Source of the DNA: Fulvimonas soli
GTDB lineage: Bacteria; Pseudomonadota; Gammaproteobacteria; Xanthomonadales; Rhodanobacteraceae
Reading direction: 5' to 3'
Length of the DNA: 64,000 nt
NCBI RefSeq assembly: GCF_003148905.1
Contig: NZ_QGHC01000003.1
Span: 62,001 to 126,000, forward strand
Part shown: piece after piece, positions 1 to 8,031 of the stretch
Numbering within the stretch: the stretch's first letter is position 1
How the letters are laid out: the number at the start of each line of letters is the position of its first letter
Notes under the pieces: model-generated
Seen by the model: the letters and a program-made list of their open reading frames with translations, nothing else
Databases searched by the model: none
Told to the model about the DNA's origin: nothing
Position numbers and translations under genes: made by a program

Positions 1-531
1 ACCGCGGGACCCGCCTGCATGCCTTCGCGGCCGAGCATGGCGATGCCCGGGCCTTCGGCGGCGAGGCGCTGCATCATGCCGACGTTGTTGACGCGGAACC
101 GGCCGGTCAGGTGCACCTCGCGCCGCTCGCCGCCGCGCGCCAGCACCCACGCGGACCCCGGCGGGAGGAGGACGTGCAGAACCGTTTCGAATGGGCCGAC
201 ACCATGGCGTTCCTCACCGGCGATTGCCATCCGGCGCTGTTCTCGCCGCAGCGCTTCCGGCGGACCATTCGCCCCGGGCGCTCGAACACATCCGTGCCCG
301 ATCGCACCTGTGCATCGACCGCGTGATGCGGCAACTGGCCCGCCTGGTCGGCCCGGGCGCCATGTCTGCCGCGACCGCCGCAGCGCCGCGGATGCCCATG
401 CCTTCGTCACAGTGCGCTGGACGGCCAGGCTGCCGAAAACCCGGCAGGACTATCCGAACGTGGCCCGCTTCCAGGCCCGCACGGAAGAAGATCCGACGGT
501 ACGGGACGTGCTGCGGCGTTCCGCCGCGTGA
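1..531 (+). pseudogene. Decayed glutathione S-transferase gene (frameshifted, 5' end outside window)
   Basis: GST-like pieces occur in three different forward frames in the correct order. Frame 3 holds FEWADTMAFLTGDCHP (about 189-236), like the start of a GST C-terminal helical domain. Frame 2 holds CIDRVMRQLARLVG (about 310-353). Frame 1 carries RRSAADAHAFVTVRWTARL and then YPNVARFQAR up to the TGA at 529-531, the typical end of a bacterial GST. Joined, they read as one GST C-terminal domain broken by at least two frameshifts, so this is very likely a pseudogene. The N-terminal thioredoxin-like domain is not clearly visible in the first 180 bases. Sequencing error is the main alternative. 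Confidence 0.7.
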
Positions 532-576
532 TCGGCGCCCTCTCTCCCGATGCGCGCCGGGCTGGCCCCCGCGCAG

Positions 577-604
577 AAAAAAGGCCGGCTCGCGCCGGCC
601 TTTT
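577..604 (-). terminator. Rho-independent terminator of first cold-shock gene
   Basis: A 7-bp GC stem (583-589 with 594-600) around a TCGC loop is flanked by A and T runs. Read on the minus strand it gives a hairpin followed by a run of U just after the csp stop codon at 629. The flanking A run means it could also work in the other direction. Confidence 0.85.
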
Positions 605-628
605 CCGGAAAAAGGGGAGGGTCGCCGC

Positions 629-838
629 CTAGGCCGGCGTGACCTCATCGGCCTGCAGGCCCTTCTGGCCCTGCACCACCTTGAAGCTCACCTTCTGGCC
701 TTCCTTCAGGCTGCGGAAACCCGTGCCGGCGATGGCGCGGAAATGCACGAAGACGTCGGGGCCGTTCTCCCGGCTGATGAAACCGAAGCCCTTGGCGTCG
801 TTGAACCATTTGACGGTGCCAACCTCACGATCCGACAT
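629..838 (-). CDS. Cold-shock protein (CspA family), copy 1
   Basis: This 69-residue protein is a single cold-shock OB-fold domain. It has the RNP1-like motif KGFGFIS and the RNP2-like motif VFVHF, the aromatic nucleic-acid-binding surface of the family. Such proteins bind single-stranded RNA or DNA and act as RNA chaperones. Length is standard. The second csp gene at 1116 is about 85-90% identical, so the two arose by tandem duplication. Each copy has its own long leader and terminator, so they look like separate transcription units. Whether either is cold-inducible cannot be read from the protein. Confidence 0.97.
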   Translation of the reverse strand: MSDREVGTVKWFNDAKGFGFISRENGPDVFVHFRAIAGTGFRSLKEGQKVSFKVVQGQKGLQADEVTPA

Positions 839-999
839 GACTCACTCCGATCTGCTCGTTTGAGACAAGTCGACCTCCCCTATGGCCGACGACTTACTGG
901 GCATGCAGGGGGCGGCAGCAACCAGACCTCGTCAGCCGACAGGAGCGGACGTGTCTCGGGCACGCACGTGGACCGAGCAGACACAGTGGCCCAAGCATA
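839..999 (-). promoter_or_regulatory. Long leader and promoter of csp copy 1
   Basis: On the minus strand a -10 box TATGCT lies at 994-999. Five bases after it comes CACTGTGTCTGC (977-988), placed at the predicted RNA 5' end. The resulting 5' UTR is about 150 nt. A second motif, with TGCA near 905 followed by CCAGTAAGTC (891-900), sits about 53 nt before the start codon. Both motifs recur at the same places in the csp copy 2 leader. Long structured leaders with a 5' cold box are known for cspA genes, and these motifs could be the local equivalent. Confidence 0.6.
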
Positions 1000-1060
1000 G
1001 CCGATTTTTCGGCATGCAAATGCCTACCTAATTAGCTATGCAAAAAGCCCGGCGCCCATG

Positions 1061-1091
1061 AAAAAAGCCGGGCATCGCTGCCCGGCTTTTT
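1061..1091 (-). terminator. Rho-independent terminator of second cold-shock gene
   Basis: The stem gccgggc (1067-1073) pairs with gcccggc (1080-1086) around a six-base loop and is flanked by A and T runs. On the minus strand this follows the csp copy 2 stop codon at 1116 by about 25 bases. Confidence 0.87.
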
Positions 1092-1115
1092 CGTTCCGCC
1101 CGGGGACCGGGCGAA

Positions 1116-1325
1116 TCAGGCCGCGGCCACTTCGTCGGCCTGCAGGCCCTTCTGGCCCTGCACCACCTTGAAGCTGACCTTCTGGCCTTCCTGCAGGCTC
1201 TTGAAGCCGGTGCCGGTGATCGCGCGGAAATGCACGAACACGTCGGGGCCGTTGTCGCGGCTGATGAAGCCGAAGCCCTTGGCATCGTTGAACCACTTGA
1301 CGGTACCGATCTGACGATCAGACAT
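1116..1325 (-). CDS. Cold-shock protein (CspA family), copy 2
   Basis: A 69-residue cold-shock domain protein with KGFGFIS and VFVHF nucleic-acid-binding motifs, nearly the same as copy 1 at 629. Differences are conservative (for example REV/RQI near the N-terminus, RSLKE/KSLQE in the middle, TPA/AAA at the end). It should act as a single-stranded RNA chaperone in the cytoplasm. A roughly 155-nt leader with its own -10 box and a terminator show that it is transcribed on its own. Confidence 0.97.
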   Translation of the reverse strand: MSDRQIGTVKWFNDAKGFGFISRDNGPDVFVHFRAITGTGFKSLQEGQKVSFKVVQGQKGLQADEVAAA

Positions 1326-1517
1326 GAAACACTCCTGGATTTACTTGAGGAAAGACTCGACTGCCGCGACGCGCGGAGCCGACTTACTGGTGTGCAAGGA
1401 AACCCAAGGGGTGAGGCGATGAGGCGGATCGAGATCAGCTGCATCGGGTCACAAAACTCTGGTGACCCCGGCAAACACAGTGCGCGCATCATAGCGGTAT
1501 CCGGCCGCGGATGCGAA
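1326..1517 (-). promoter_or_regulatory. Long leader and promoter of csp copy 2
   Basis: On the minus strand a -35-like TTCGCA (1512-1517) and a -10 TATGAT (1488-1493) are 18 bases apart. CACTGTGTTTGC (1471-1482) follows the -10 box after five bases, exactly as in copy 1. The second shared motif, TGCA then CCAGTAAGTC (1381-1390), is 55 bases before the start codon. The predicted 5' UTR is about 155 nt. The remaining bases of this 320-bp gap, up to 1646, hold the upstream region of the lipoprotein gene and no other gene that I can see. Confidence 0.62.
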
Positions 1518-1646
1518 CGCGCCGCGCCCCGGGGCTGAACGGCCGTTCGGCGAACGGCGCCCTCGCGGCGCTTTTTCAGGTTTTCTTTACTTCCGCGATT
1601 GTCTAGTGTCCGCCATCCAACCGCCCCGAAATCGGAGGAGCCGACC

Positions 1647-2117
1647 ATGACGTCCCCGTTTGCGCGTCTGTTCATCGTCACGGCGCTTGGCGGCCTCGCG
1701 CTGGCCGGCTGCGCCAGCAAGCCCGCCCAGCGCAGTACCGGCCACGCCGCCGGCACCACCACCGGCGCCCCCGCGCACGCCACGGCGCCGGCCGCCTCCC
1801 CGCACAGGACGAGCCCGGTCCACCGCGAGGCGGCCGCCGAGCAGCCGCTGCCCGAGCGCACCGGCATCCCGGTCTGCGACGACTACCTGGCCAGCTACCG
1901 GGGCTGCCACCGCGCCGCGGGCATCTACGCGCCCGACCAGATCGAGGGCCGCTACCAGGCGATGCGCACCAGCCTGCTGCGCGACTCGCTGGACCCGGAC
2001 ATCCGGCCGCAGCTGGCCGCCCGCTGCAACTCGCTGGCCTCCCAGCTGCGCCAGGCGCTGCACGGCAAGGCGTGCGAGCCGGAGCAGCCGGCGGCGGCGG
2101 CCAGCAGCGGCCGCTGA
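1647..2117 (+). CDS. Putative lipoprotein of unknown function
   Basis: The 156-residue product starts with a lipoprotein signal: a hydrophobic stretch ending in the lipobox LALAGC, so the mature N-terminus would be a lipidated Cys near residue 21. A low-complexity Ala/Thr/Pro linker follows. The C-terminal half has three or four Cys residues and a helical pattern (VCDDYLASYRGCHRAAG, then YQAMR and LAARCNSLASQL). I do not recognise the family. The ATG at 1647 is chosen because GGAGGAG (1634-1640) precedes it; an upstream in-frame start would put 16 residues before the signal. It converges on the ycaQ-like gene with only 4 bp between stop codons. Confidence 0.8.
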   Translation: MTSPFARLFIVTALGGLALAGCASKPAQRSTGHAAGTTTGAPAHATAPAASPHRTSPVHREAAAEQPLPERTGIPVCDDYLASYRGCHRAAGIYAPDQIEGRYQAMRTSLLRDSLDPDIRPQLAARCNSLASQLRQALHGKACEPEQPAAAASSGR

Positions 2118-2121
2118 GCCT

Positions 2122-3429
2122 TCACCCCGCGCGCCAGTGCCGGCGCAGCGCCGCGCCGAACGCGGCCGGCCGGCAGCGCGCCAGCCGGATCGACGGCGTG
2201 CCGTGCCAGCGCGCGGTGCGCGCGATCGCCGCGGCCACCTCGCGCTGCAGCCGCGCATCCGCCGCCGCCACGCCCGGCTCCAGGTACAGCGCCTTGATCT
2301 CGAACGCGCCCTCGGCGCGGTGCGCCTTGGCGTCGAGCCGGCCGACCAGCCGCCCGCGGTGCAGGATCGGCAGCACGTAGTAGCCGTAGCGCCGCTTCGG
2401 CGCCGGCGTGTAGCACTCGATGGCGTACTCGAAGTCGAACATCGCCTGCACCCGCGCGCGGTCCCACACCAGCGGATCGAACGGCGACAGCAGCGCGGTG
2501 TGCGTGGCGCGCAGGCGGCCCTGCGCGGCCTGCGCCAGCAGCGCGGCGTGGTCGCGGTGCACGTAGCCCGGCGCGCTCCAGCCGGCCACCGCCACCGGCA
2601 GCAGCTCGCCCTCGGCCGCCAGCGCCGCCAGCTCGGCCTCGCCCACCGCCGGCTTCAGCCGGTAGTAGTCGGCCACCCAGCGCGCCTGCGCGATGCCGAG
2701 CGCGCGCACGCTGTCGGCGATGAAGCGCCGGCGCAGCCCGGCCGGCGGCAGCGCGCTGGCGACGAACGGCGGATCGAGCCTGGCCAGCACGCGCTCGGCC
2801 AGGTCGTAGACGCGCTGGAAGCGCTCGCGCCGGCTCACCATCAGCTCGCCCAGCGCGAAACAGGCCTCCAGCCAGCGCTTCTCCGGCTTCCACTCCCACC
2901 AGCCACTGGCCCCGCGCCGCTCGCGCGGAAAGTCCGCGGCGCGCACCGCGCCCGCCGCGCGGATGCGCGCGAGCAGGCCGTCCATCGCCGCGCGGTGCTC
3001 GCGCTGCATGCGCTCGGCGTGCCGCTGCGCCCAGTGGCTGCCGCGCTCGCGCCAGGCACGGTGCAGCGGCAGGTCGGCGGCCGGCACGAAGCAGGCCTCG
3101 TGCGCCCAGCACTCGGCCAGCCGGCCCTGCTCCAGCGCCGCGTCCAGCCACTCCTGCGGGTAGTCGCCCAGCCGCGCGTGCAGCACCAGGTAGGGGCTGC
3201 GGGCGACCACGTGGATGCTGTCGATCTGCAGCAGGCGCATGCGCTCCACCGCCGCCACCACGTCCGCCGGCCGCGCGCGGCGGCGCGGCGGCTGCAACAA
3301 CCCTTGCGCCGCCAGTTGCAGGCAGCGGGCCTGGCCGATGCCGAGCGGGCGGGCGGCCGGCGCGGCTGAAGGCGGGCGCAACATCGCGGGTGGCTTCACG
3401 CGGTCCTCACTTTCCGGTTGAGCTGACAT
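2122..3429 (-). CDS. ycaQ: YcaQ/AlkX-type winged-helix DNA glycosylase
   Basis: A 435-residue protein of the winged-helix family once called DUF1006, which includes E. coli YcaQ (AlkX) and Streptomyces AlkZ. These remove bulky or cross-linked alkylated bases, including interstrand cross-links, in base-excision repair. The catalytic segment reads LLQIDSIHVVAR, giving the Gln-X-Asp signature of the YcaQ branch rather than the Gln-X-Gln of AlkZ. A typical C-terminal block includes SPFDPLVWDR and RRYGYYVLPIL. The first 28 residues are Pro/Ala-rich and may not be native; an internal Met (MLRPPSA) is another possible start. Monocistronic by position. Confidence 0.9.
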   Translation of the reverse strand: MSAQPESEDRVKPPAMLRPPSAAPAARPLGIGQARCLQLAAQGLLQPPRRRARPADVVAAVERMRLLQIDSIHVVARSPYLVLHARLGDYPQEWLDAALEQGRLAECWAHEACFVPAADLPLHRAWRERGSHWAQRHAERMQREHRAAMDGLLARIRAAGAVRAADFPRERRGASGWWEWKPEKRWLEACFALGELMVSRRERFQRVYDLAERVLARLDPPFVASALPPAGLRRRFIADSVRALGIAQARWVADYYRLKPAVGEAELAALAAEGELLPVAVAGWSAPGYVHRDHAALLAQAAQGRLRATHTALLSPFDPLVWDRARVQAMFDFEYAIECYTPAPKRRYGYYVLPILHRGRLVGRLDAKAHRAEGAFEIKALYLEPGVAAADARLQREVAAAIARTARWHGTPSIRLARCRPAAFGAALRRHWRAG

Positions 3430-3519
3430 TTACGCACGCCTTGCTAGCGTGGCCTCGGCGCAATCGGCGCGTTCCCGCGCCCGCTGCGTACCCGTCATTC
3501 TCAGGCATGGAGTATCGAC

Positions 3520-3963
3520 ATGACATTCCGCAAGCCGCTCTTGTCCGCGGTCGTCGCCGGATCGCTGCTGTTCGGCGGATCGCTGCTGGCGCAGGACCAG
3601 ACCACGCCACCGCCCCCTCCGCCGCCGCCGGCCGACGCCACGCCACCGCCGCCGCCCCCGCCGGCCGATGCCACGCCGCCGGCACCGCCGGCCGACCAGT
3701 CGATGCAGCAGAGCCCGCCGCCGGATGCGTCCGCCGCGAACGGCGGGCAGGGCCAGCAGGTCACGGTGCGCTCCACGATGCCGCCGGCGCCGCAGGCGGG
3801 CCCCGCGCCGGACTTCGCGCAGCTGTCCGGCGGCGGCAAGTCGATCAGCGCGGAGCAGGCCTCGGCCTATCCGCCGCTGGCCAACGACTTCGACCACGCC
3901 GACCGCAACCGCGACGGCCGCATCAGCAAGAGCGAGTACGAGCACTGGCGCTCGGGCCAGTAA
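3520..3963 (+). CDS. Secreted proline-rich EF-hand protein
   Basis: The 147-residue product has an N-terminal signal peptide (cleavage after about residue 24, SLLA-QD). A proline-rich region follows with a repeated poly-Pro plus ADAT unit (roughly residues 30-60). The C-terminus has a single canonical EF-hand loop, [12 protein letters not shown], with Asp/Asn/Asp/Gly/Ile/Glu at the calcium positions. It probably acts in the periplasm or outside the cell as a calcium-binding protein on a flexible Pro-rich tether. EF-hand proteins with this layout are frequent in Xanthomonadales; the function is unknown. A strong terminator follows at 3983. Confidence 0.85.
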   Translation: MTFRKPLLSAVVAGSLLFGGSLLAQDQTTPPPPPPPPADATPPPPPPPADATPPAPPADQSMQQSPPPDASAANGGQGQQVTVRSTMPPAPQAGPAPDFAQLSGGGKSISAEQASAYPPLANDFDHADRNRDGRISKSEYEHWRSGQ

Positions 3964-3982
3964 GCCGCCGCCCGCACGGACA

Positions 3983-4011
3983 CGCCGGCCGCATCAGGCG
4001 GCCGGCGTTTT
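3983..4011 (+). terminator. Rho-independent terminator after EF-hand gene
   Basis: A perfect 10-bp GC stem (3983-3992 with 3998-4007) is followed by TTTT (4008-4011), 20 bases after the stop codon. Confidence 0.85.
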
Positions 4012-4087
4012 CCCGTCCGCGCCGGACGGGCGCGGCTAGACTCGGGCTACTCTTGCCCGTATGGACACAGACACGAGGAGCCCGCCG

Positions 4088-5188
4088 ATGAGCAGCGCGC
4101 GCATCGTCATCCCCCTGGCTTCGCTGTGCGCCGCCCTGGCGCCCGCGGCGGCCCTGGCGCAGAACCCCGACCCGATGGACATCCGCGCCTGCACCGCGAT
4201 CGAGAGCGACGCGCAGCGCCTGGCCTGCTACGACCACGCCACCGGCCGCGTGAACCTGCCGGTGGCGCACAAGCGCAGCGACGCCGCCGCGCAGGCGCCG
4301 AGCGTGTTCAGCCACGAGGGCGCCGCGCCGGCGGGCCGCGACGTCGCCGCCGCCAACCCGGAGGTGGCCAGGCCGCTGTCGCTGCTGGACAGCCGCTGGG
4401 AGCTGTCGCCGGAGAGCAAGCTGGGCACCTTCAACCTGCGCGGCTACCGGCCGCTCTACGTGATGCCGGTGTTCGCCACCAGCAACCAGAACACCCGCCC
4501 GCAAAGCCCCAACCCGAACAACACGGTGCAGTCGCCGCAGTCGCTCGACACGGTGGAGGCCAAGTTCCAGCTCAGCCTCAAGACCAAGGTGTGGCAGGGC
4601 GTGTTCGGCGACACCGGCGACCTGTGGGTGGGCTACACCCAGTCCTCGCGCTGGCAGGTCTACAACAGCGACAACTCGCGGCCGTTCCGCGAGACCAACT
4701 ACGAGCCCGAGGCGATGCTGGTGTTCGAGACCCACTACCGGGTGCTGGGCTGGGACGGGCGGCTGCTGGGCATCGGCATCGACCACGAATCCAACGGCCG
4801 CGCCGATCCGCTCTCGCGCAGCTGGAACCGGGTGATCGCCGACATCGGCTTCGAGCGCGACGGCTGGACGGTGATGTTCCGGCCCTGGTGGCGCGTCCCG
4901 GAGGACCGCAAGGACGACGACAACCCCGACATCAGCGACTACATGGGCCGCGGCGACGTGCAGATCGTGCGCGAGGCGGGCAGCCAGGAGTTCGGCATGA
5001 TGCTGCGCCACTCCTTCCGCGGCGGCAGCAACAGCCACGGCGCCGCGCAGTTCACCTGGAGCTTCCCCATCGCCGGCAACCTGCGCGGCTACATGGAGCT
5101 GTTCAAGGGCTACGGCGAGAGCCTGATCGACTACAACCACAACGCCACCTACCTCGGCCTGGGCATCTCGCTGCTGGACTGGTACTGA
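4088..5188 (+). CDS. pldA: Outer-membrane phospholipase A
   Basis: A 366-residue PldA (OMPLA) family enzyme. It is a beta-barrel that hydrolyses outer-membrane phospholipids when lipid asymmetry is lost. It has an N-terminal signal peptide of about 24 residues (ending AALAQ), then a short Cys-containing segment seen in this group (CTAIESDAQRLACYD), then the barrel. The catalytic block reads HESNGRADPLSRSWNR (about residues 232-247), supplying His, Ser and the downstream Asn. The protein ends in Trp-Tyr, a typical aromatic C-terminus for barrel insertion. The ATG at 4088 is chosen because GAGGAG (4075-4080) precedes it and the signal peptide then begins correctly; an in-frame ATG at 4061 would add nine residues. 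Confidence 0.95.
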   Translation: MSSARIVIPLASLCAALAPAAALAQNPDPMDIRACTAIESDAQRLACYDHATGRVNLPVAHKRSDAAAQAPSVFSHEGAAPAGRDVAAANPEVARPLSLLDSRWELSPESKLGTFNLRGYRPLYVMPVFATSNQNTRPQSPNPNNTVQSPQSLDTVEAKFQLSLKTKVWQGVFGDTGDLWVGYTQSSRWQVYNSDNSRPFRETNYEPEAMLVFETHYRVLGWDGRLLGIGIDHESNGRADPLSRSWNRVIADIGFERDGWTVMFRPWWRVPEDRKDDDNPDISDYMGRGDVQIVREAGSQEFGMMLRHSFRGGSNSHGAAQFTWSFPIAGNLRGYMELFKGYGESLIDYNHNATYLGLGISLLDWY

Positions 5189-5203
5189 GCGTCTTCCGGG
5201 CGC

Positions 5204-6388
5204 TCAGCGCCACCACGCCCGCTTCGTGCCGGCGAGGATTTTCAGCATCTGCCCGCGCGCCAGCGGCAACCGCCCCAGCGGGCCGAAGGCCAGGTCGCGC
5301 AGGCGCGCGAGGCCGTCGCGCTCGGACTGGAACAGCGGGGTCAGCCAGCGGCTCAGGCGCTGGTAGACGTCCAGGTGCCGGCGCCGCCCGCGCGCGTAGG
5401 CGCGCAGCGCATCGGGCAGCCGCGCATGCGACGCCAGCGCGCCGGCCAGCGCCTGCGCGTCCAGCAGCGCCATGTTCACGCCCTGCCCCAGCTGCGGGCT
5501 CATCGCGTGCGCGGCGTCGCCGAGGAACGCCACGCGCCCGCGGAACGGCACCGGCATCACCACGTCGCGGTAGCGCGCGCGCTGCAGCTGCCCGGGCGCC
5601 TCGACGCCGGCGAGCAGCGGCTCCGCCTCCGGCCACAGCGCGGCCACGCGCCCGCGCAGCCGCGCGAGCGCGGCATCGTCGAAGCGCTCCAGCGCATCGC
5701 CGTGCAGGCTGAAGTAGAAGGTCAGCCAGCGGCCGTCATGGTCGCTGCGCCGCCCCACCGGCAGCAGGCCGATCATCTCGCGCGCCCCGGCGTAGCGCTG
5801 CTGCAGCACGCCGGCATGCGGCCAGTCCCCGGCCGGCAGCAGGCACCACAGCGCGCCCCAGGGATACACCGACTCGCGCCGCGCCAGTCCCGGCAGGCTT
5901 GCGCGCAGGCGCGAGTGCGCGCCGTCCGCGGCCACGACCAGGTCGAACGGGCCGTGGGCGCCGCCGGCCTCGTCGTACAGCACGCCGGCCTCGGGATCGA
6001 CCCGCGCCATGCGCACGCCCGTGCGGACCCGTCCCGCATCGGGGTAGGCATCGCGCAACAACGCGAACAGGCTGCCGCGGGTCATGCCCAGCCCGAAGCA
6101 GCCGGGCGCGTGGTCGGCGTAGCGCATGTCCATCACGCGCCGGCCCTGCGCGGTGCAGCCGTACAGGCGCTCGATGCGCTGGCCGTGTTCCAGCGCGCGC
6201 TCGCGCAGCCCAAGCCGCGCCAGGACCTCCAGCCCGGTCGGCTGCAGCAGGAAGCCGGCGCCGACCGGGCCGGGCACGGCGGCCTGCTCGAACACGCTCA
6301 ACTCGTGGCCTTGCGCGGCCAGAAACAGCGACGCCGCCTGTCCGGCGGCGCCGTAGCCCACGATGGCGATGCGCAGGCGTCCGTGCAT
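5204..6388 (-). CDS. FAD-dependent monooxygenase (UbiH/PHBH fold)
   Basis: A 394-residue flavoprotein monooxygenase. An N-terminal Rossmann FAD site (IAIVGYGAAG, about residues 6-15) is followed by the mid-protein DG motif (AADGAHSRLR) and the second FAD motif GDAAHAMSPQLGQG near residue 290. This fold hydroxylates aromatic or quinone-like substrates with NAD(P)H and oxygen. The substrate cannot be assigned. It lies 11 bp downstream of slyD in the same direction, so the two are probably co-transcribed, without an obvious functional link. Confidence 0.9.
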   Translation of the reverse strand: MHGRLRIAIVGYGAAGQAASLFLAAQGHELSVFEQAAVPGPVGAGFLLQPTGLEVLARLGLRERALEHGQRIERLYGCTAQGRRVMDMRYADHAPGCFGLGMTRGSLFALLRDAYPDAGRVRTGVRMARVDPEAGVLYDEAGGAHGPFDLVVAADGAHSRLRASLPGLARRESVYPWGALWCLLPAGDWPHAGVLQQRYAGAREMIGLLPVGRRSDHDGRWLTFYFSLHGDALERFDDAALARLRGRVAALWPEAEPLLAGVEAPGQLQRARYRDVVMPVPFRGRVAFLGDAAHAMSPQLGQGVNMALLDAQALAGALASHARLPDALRAYARGRRRHLDVYQRLSRWLTPLFQSERDGLARLRDLAFGPLGRLPLARGQMLKILAGTKRAWWR

Positions 6389-6399
6389 GCGCGGACGGA

Positions 6400-6882
6400 T
6401 CAGTGCTGGTGGCCGCCCGGGCCGTGCACGTGGCCGTGCGCCAGCTCCTCGTCGGTGGCCGCGCGCACGTCGGTGACCTCGATGGCGAAGTGCAGCGGCT
6501 GGCCGGCCAGCGGGTGGTTGCCGTCCACGTGCACGGTGTCGCCTTCCACCGCCGTCACGGTGACGCTGAAGGTGCCCTGCGGGCCGCGGCCCTGGAACTG
6601 CATGCCGGGCTGGATGTCCTCCACGCCCTGGAAGGCCGCGCGCGGCACCTGCTGCACCAGCTCCTCGTGGCGCACGCCGTAGCCTTCCTCCGGCGCCACG
6701 TCCACCTGGAACTGGTCGCCGGCCTGGCGGCCTTCCAGCGCCTTCTCCAGGCCCGGCACGATCTGGCCGTTGCCGTGCAGGTAGGTGAGCGGGCCGCGGC
6801 CCTCGGAACTGTCGATCACCTGGCCGTCGTCGTCGGTCAGGACATAGTTGAAGGAGGCGACGGTGCGCACTGCGATCTGCAT
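6400..6882 (-). CDS. slyD: SlyD-like FKBP peptidyl-prolyl isomerase
   Basis: The 160-residue product has the FKBP/SlyD arrangement: an FKBP start (FNYVLTDDDGQVID), the PPIase signature LTYLHGNGQIVPGLEKAL, an inserted IF chaperone domain (about residues 70-125) and an FKBP-domain return (NHPLAGQPLHF). The C-terminal tail is short and His-rich (HGHVHGPGGHQH), a reduced form of the nickel-binding tail of E. coli SlyD. Likely roles are proline isomerisation, folding assistance and perhaps nickel handling in the cytoplasm. First gene of a two-gene unit with the FAD monooxygenase. Confidence 0.95.
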   Translation of the reverse strand: MQIAVRTVASFNYVLTDDDGQVIDSSEGRGPLTYLHGNGQIVPGLEKALEGRQAGDQFQVDVAPEEGYGVRHEELVQQVPRAAFQGVEDIQPGMQFQGRGPQGTFSVTVTAVEGDTVHVDGNHPLAGQPLHFAIEVTDVRAATDEELAHGHVHGPGGHQH

Positions 6883-7270
6883 GGAAAAATCGTCCGGTAG
6901 CGGTGGAGGAAACCGGCGATCCGCACCGGCACGAGAGCGGCAAGCCTAGCAGATCGGCCCGCCACGCCAGAATGAATCTCCCGTTCAATCCCCGTGTCGC
7001 ACGCCCGCCGCGCCGCTGGCCGGCTGGCGGCGGCACGCCGCCGGACCCCGATGCCGTCATGCGCAAGGGCGGCTTGCCGATGCCCAGCGACCGGACCGCC
7101 CGCCGTCGACGCAATGCGGGGCGAACGGCCCGCTCCACGCGCACCCGCGACAGGCCGCGAGCGTCTTTGGCCGTCCATGGAATGGACAGGCGTCCATCGC
7201 GTTTCGCCCGGCCCGATGGCCGCCGCGGCGACCCGACGGAAGATCGCCGGCTACCGGCGAGGCACGCCCG
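6883..7270. other. Gene-free stretch upstream of slyD
   Basis: About 390 bp between the slyD start and the SDR remnant. Several short frames cross it on both strands, but none shows a recognisable domain, a good ribosome site or family-like composition. It presumably carries the slyD promoter on the minus strand. I see no repeat or strong hairpin. Confidence 0.5.
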
Positions 7271-7447
7271 ATGAACCCCTCACTTCAAGGCAAGCATGCG
7301 CTGGTCACCGGCGGCTCCCGCGCCGTCGCGCTCGGCCTGGCCGCGGCCGGCGCGCGTGGCGTTCGGCCACGTCGTCAGCGAGGCCGGCCGCTGGATGACC
7401 GCGCAGAACATCGGCGACGGCGGCGGGGCCTTCCAGTGCCGGGGCGG
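7271..7447 (+). pseudogene. Short-chain dehydrogenase remnant, internally deleted
   Basis: The ATG at 7271 opens with MNPSLQGKHALVTGGSR, the usual N-terminus and TGxxxGxG start of an SDR enzyme. After about 18 codons the frame becomes meaningless. In the next frame (about 7353-7444) the text reads VAFGHVVSEAGRWMTAQNI followed by GDGG, the conserved C-terminal end of SDR enzymes. About 180 of the usual 245 residues are missing between them, so the gene is a deletion remnant and cannot make an active enzyme. Confidence 0.75.
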
Positions 7448-7493
7448 CGCATGCCTTCCTGCGCGAGCGGGAGCGGCGCCAGCTTCCGGCGGC

Positions 7494-7982
7494 TCAGGCG
7501 GGCGGCAGGTGCGCGGCGAGGTCGCGGCCGATCTTCTCCGGCGTGTCGGTGGGCGCGTAGCGCCTGACCACCTGGCCGTCCGGACCGACCAGGAACTTGG
7601 TGAAGTTCCACTTGATCGCCTCGCTGCCGAGGATGCCCCTGCCCTCGCTCTTGAGCCACTGGTACAGCGGGTGCGCGTTCGCGCCGTTCACCTCGATCTT
7701 GGCGAACAGCGGGAAGCTGACCTCGTAGCTGGTGGAGCAGAAGTTCTTGATCTCCGCCTCGTCGCCCGGCTCCTGGTGGCCGAACTGGTCGCAGGGGAAG
7801 CCCAGCACGGCGAAGCCGCGGTCGCGGTACTCGCGCCACAGCGCCTCCAGCCCGGCGTACTGCGGGGTGAAGCCGCACTTCGAGGCGACGTTGACGATCA
7901 GCAGGGTCTTGCCGCGCCACTCGGCGAGCGGACGCTCGTCGCCGTCGATGTCGCGGGCGGTGAAGTCGTAGACGCAGGTCAT
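7494..7982 (-). CDS. Glutathione peroxidase family protein
   Basis: A 162-residue GPx-fold thiol peroxidase. The catalytic Cys replaces selenocysteine in NVASKCGFTP (Cys36). The other members of the active-site set are visible: Gln70 in FGHQEP, and Trp125 and Asn126 in KWNFTKFLV. A second Cys in GFPCDQFG (Cys64) and one in NFCSTSY (Cys82) could serve as resolving Cys residues, as in thioredoxin-dependent bacterial GPx. It reduces hydrogen or lipid peroxides. It is transcribed divergently from metN. Confidence 0.95.
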   Translation of the reverse strand: MTCVYDFTARDIDGDERPLAEWRGKTLLIVNVASKCGFTPQYAGLEALWREYRDRGFAVLGFPCDQFGHQEPGDEAEIKNFCSTSYEVSFPLFAKIEVNGANAHPLYQWLKSEGRGILGSEAIKWNFTKFLVGPDGQVVRRYAPTDTPEKIGRDLAAHLPPA

Positions 7983-8031
7983 GGGTCCGGCCCTCGCGCG
8001 AAAGCCCCAGCCTGCCCCGCGCGGTGCCGCC

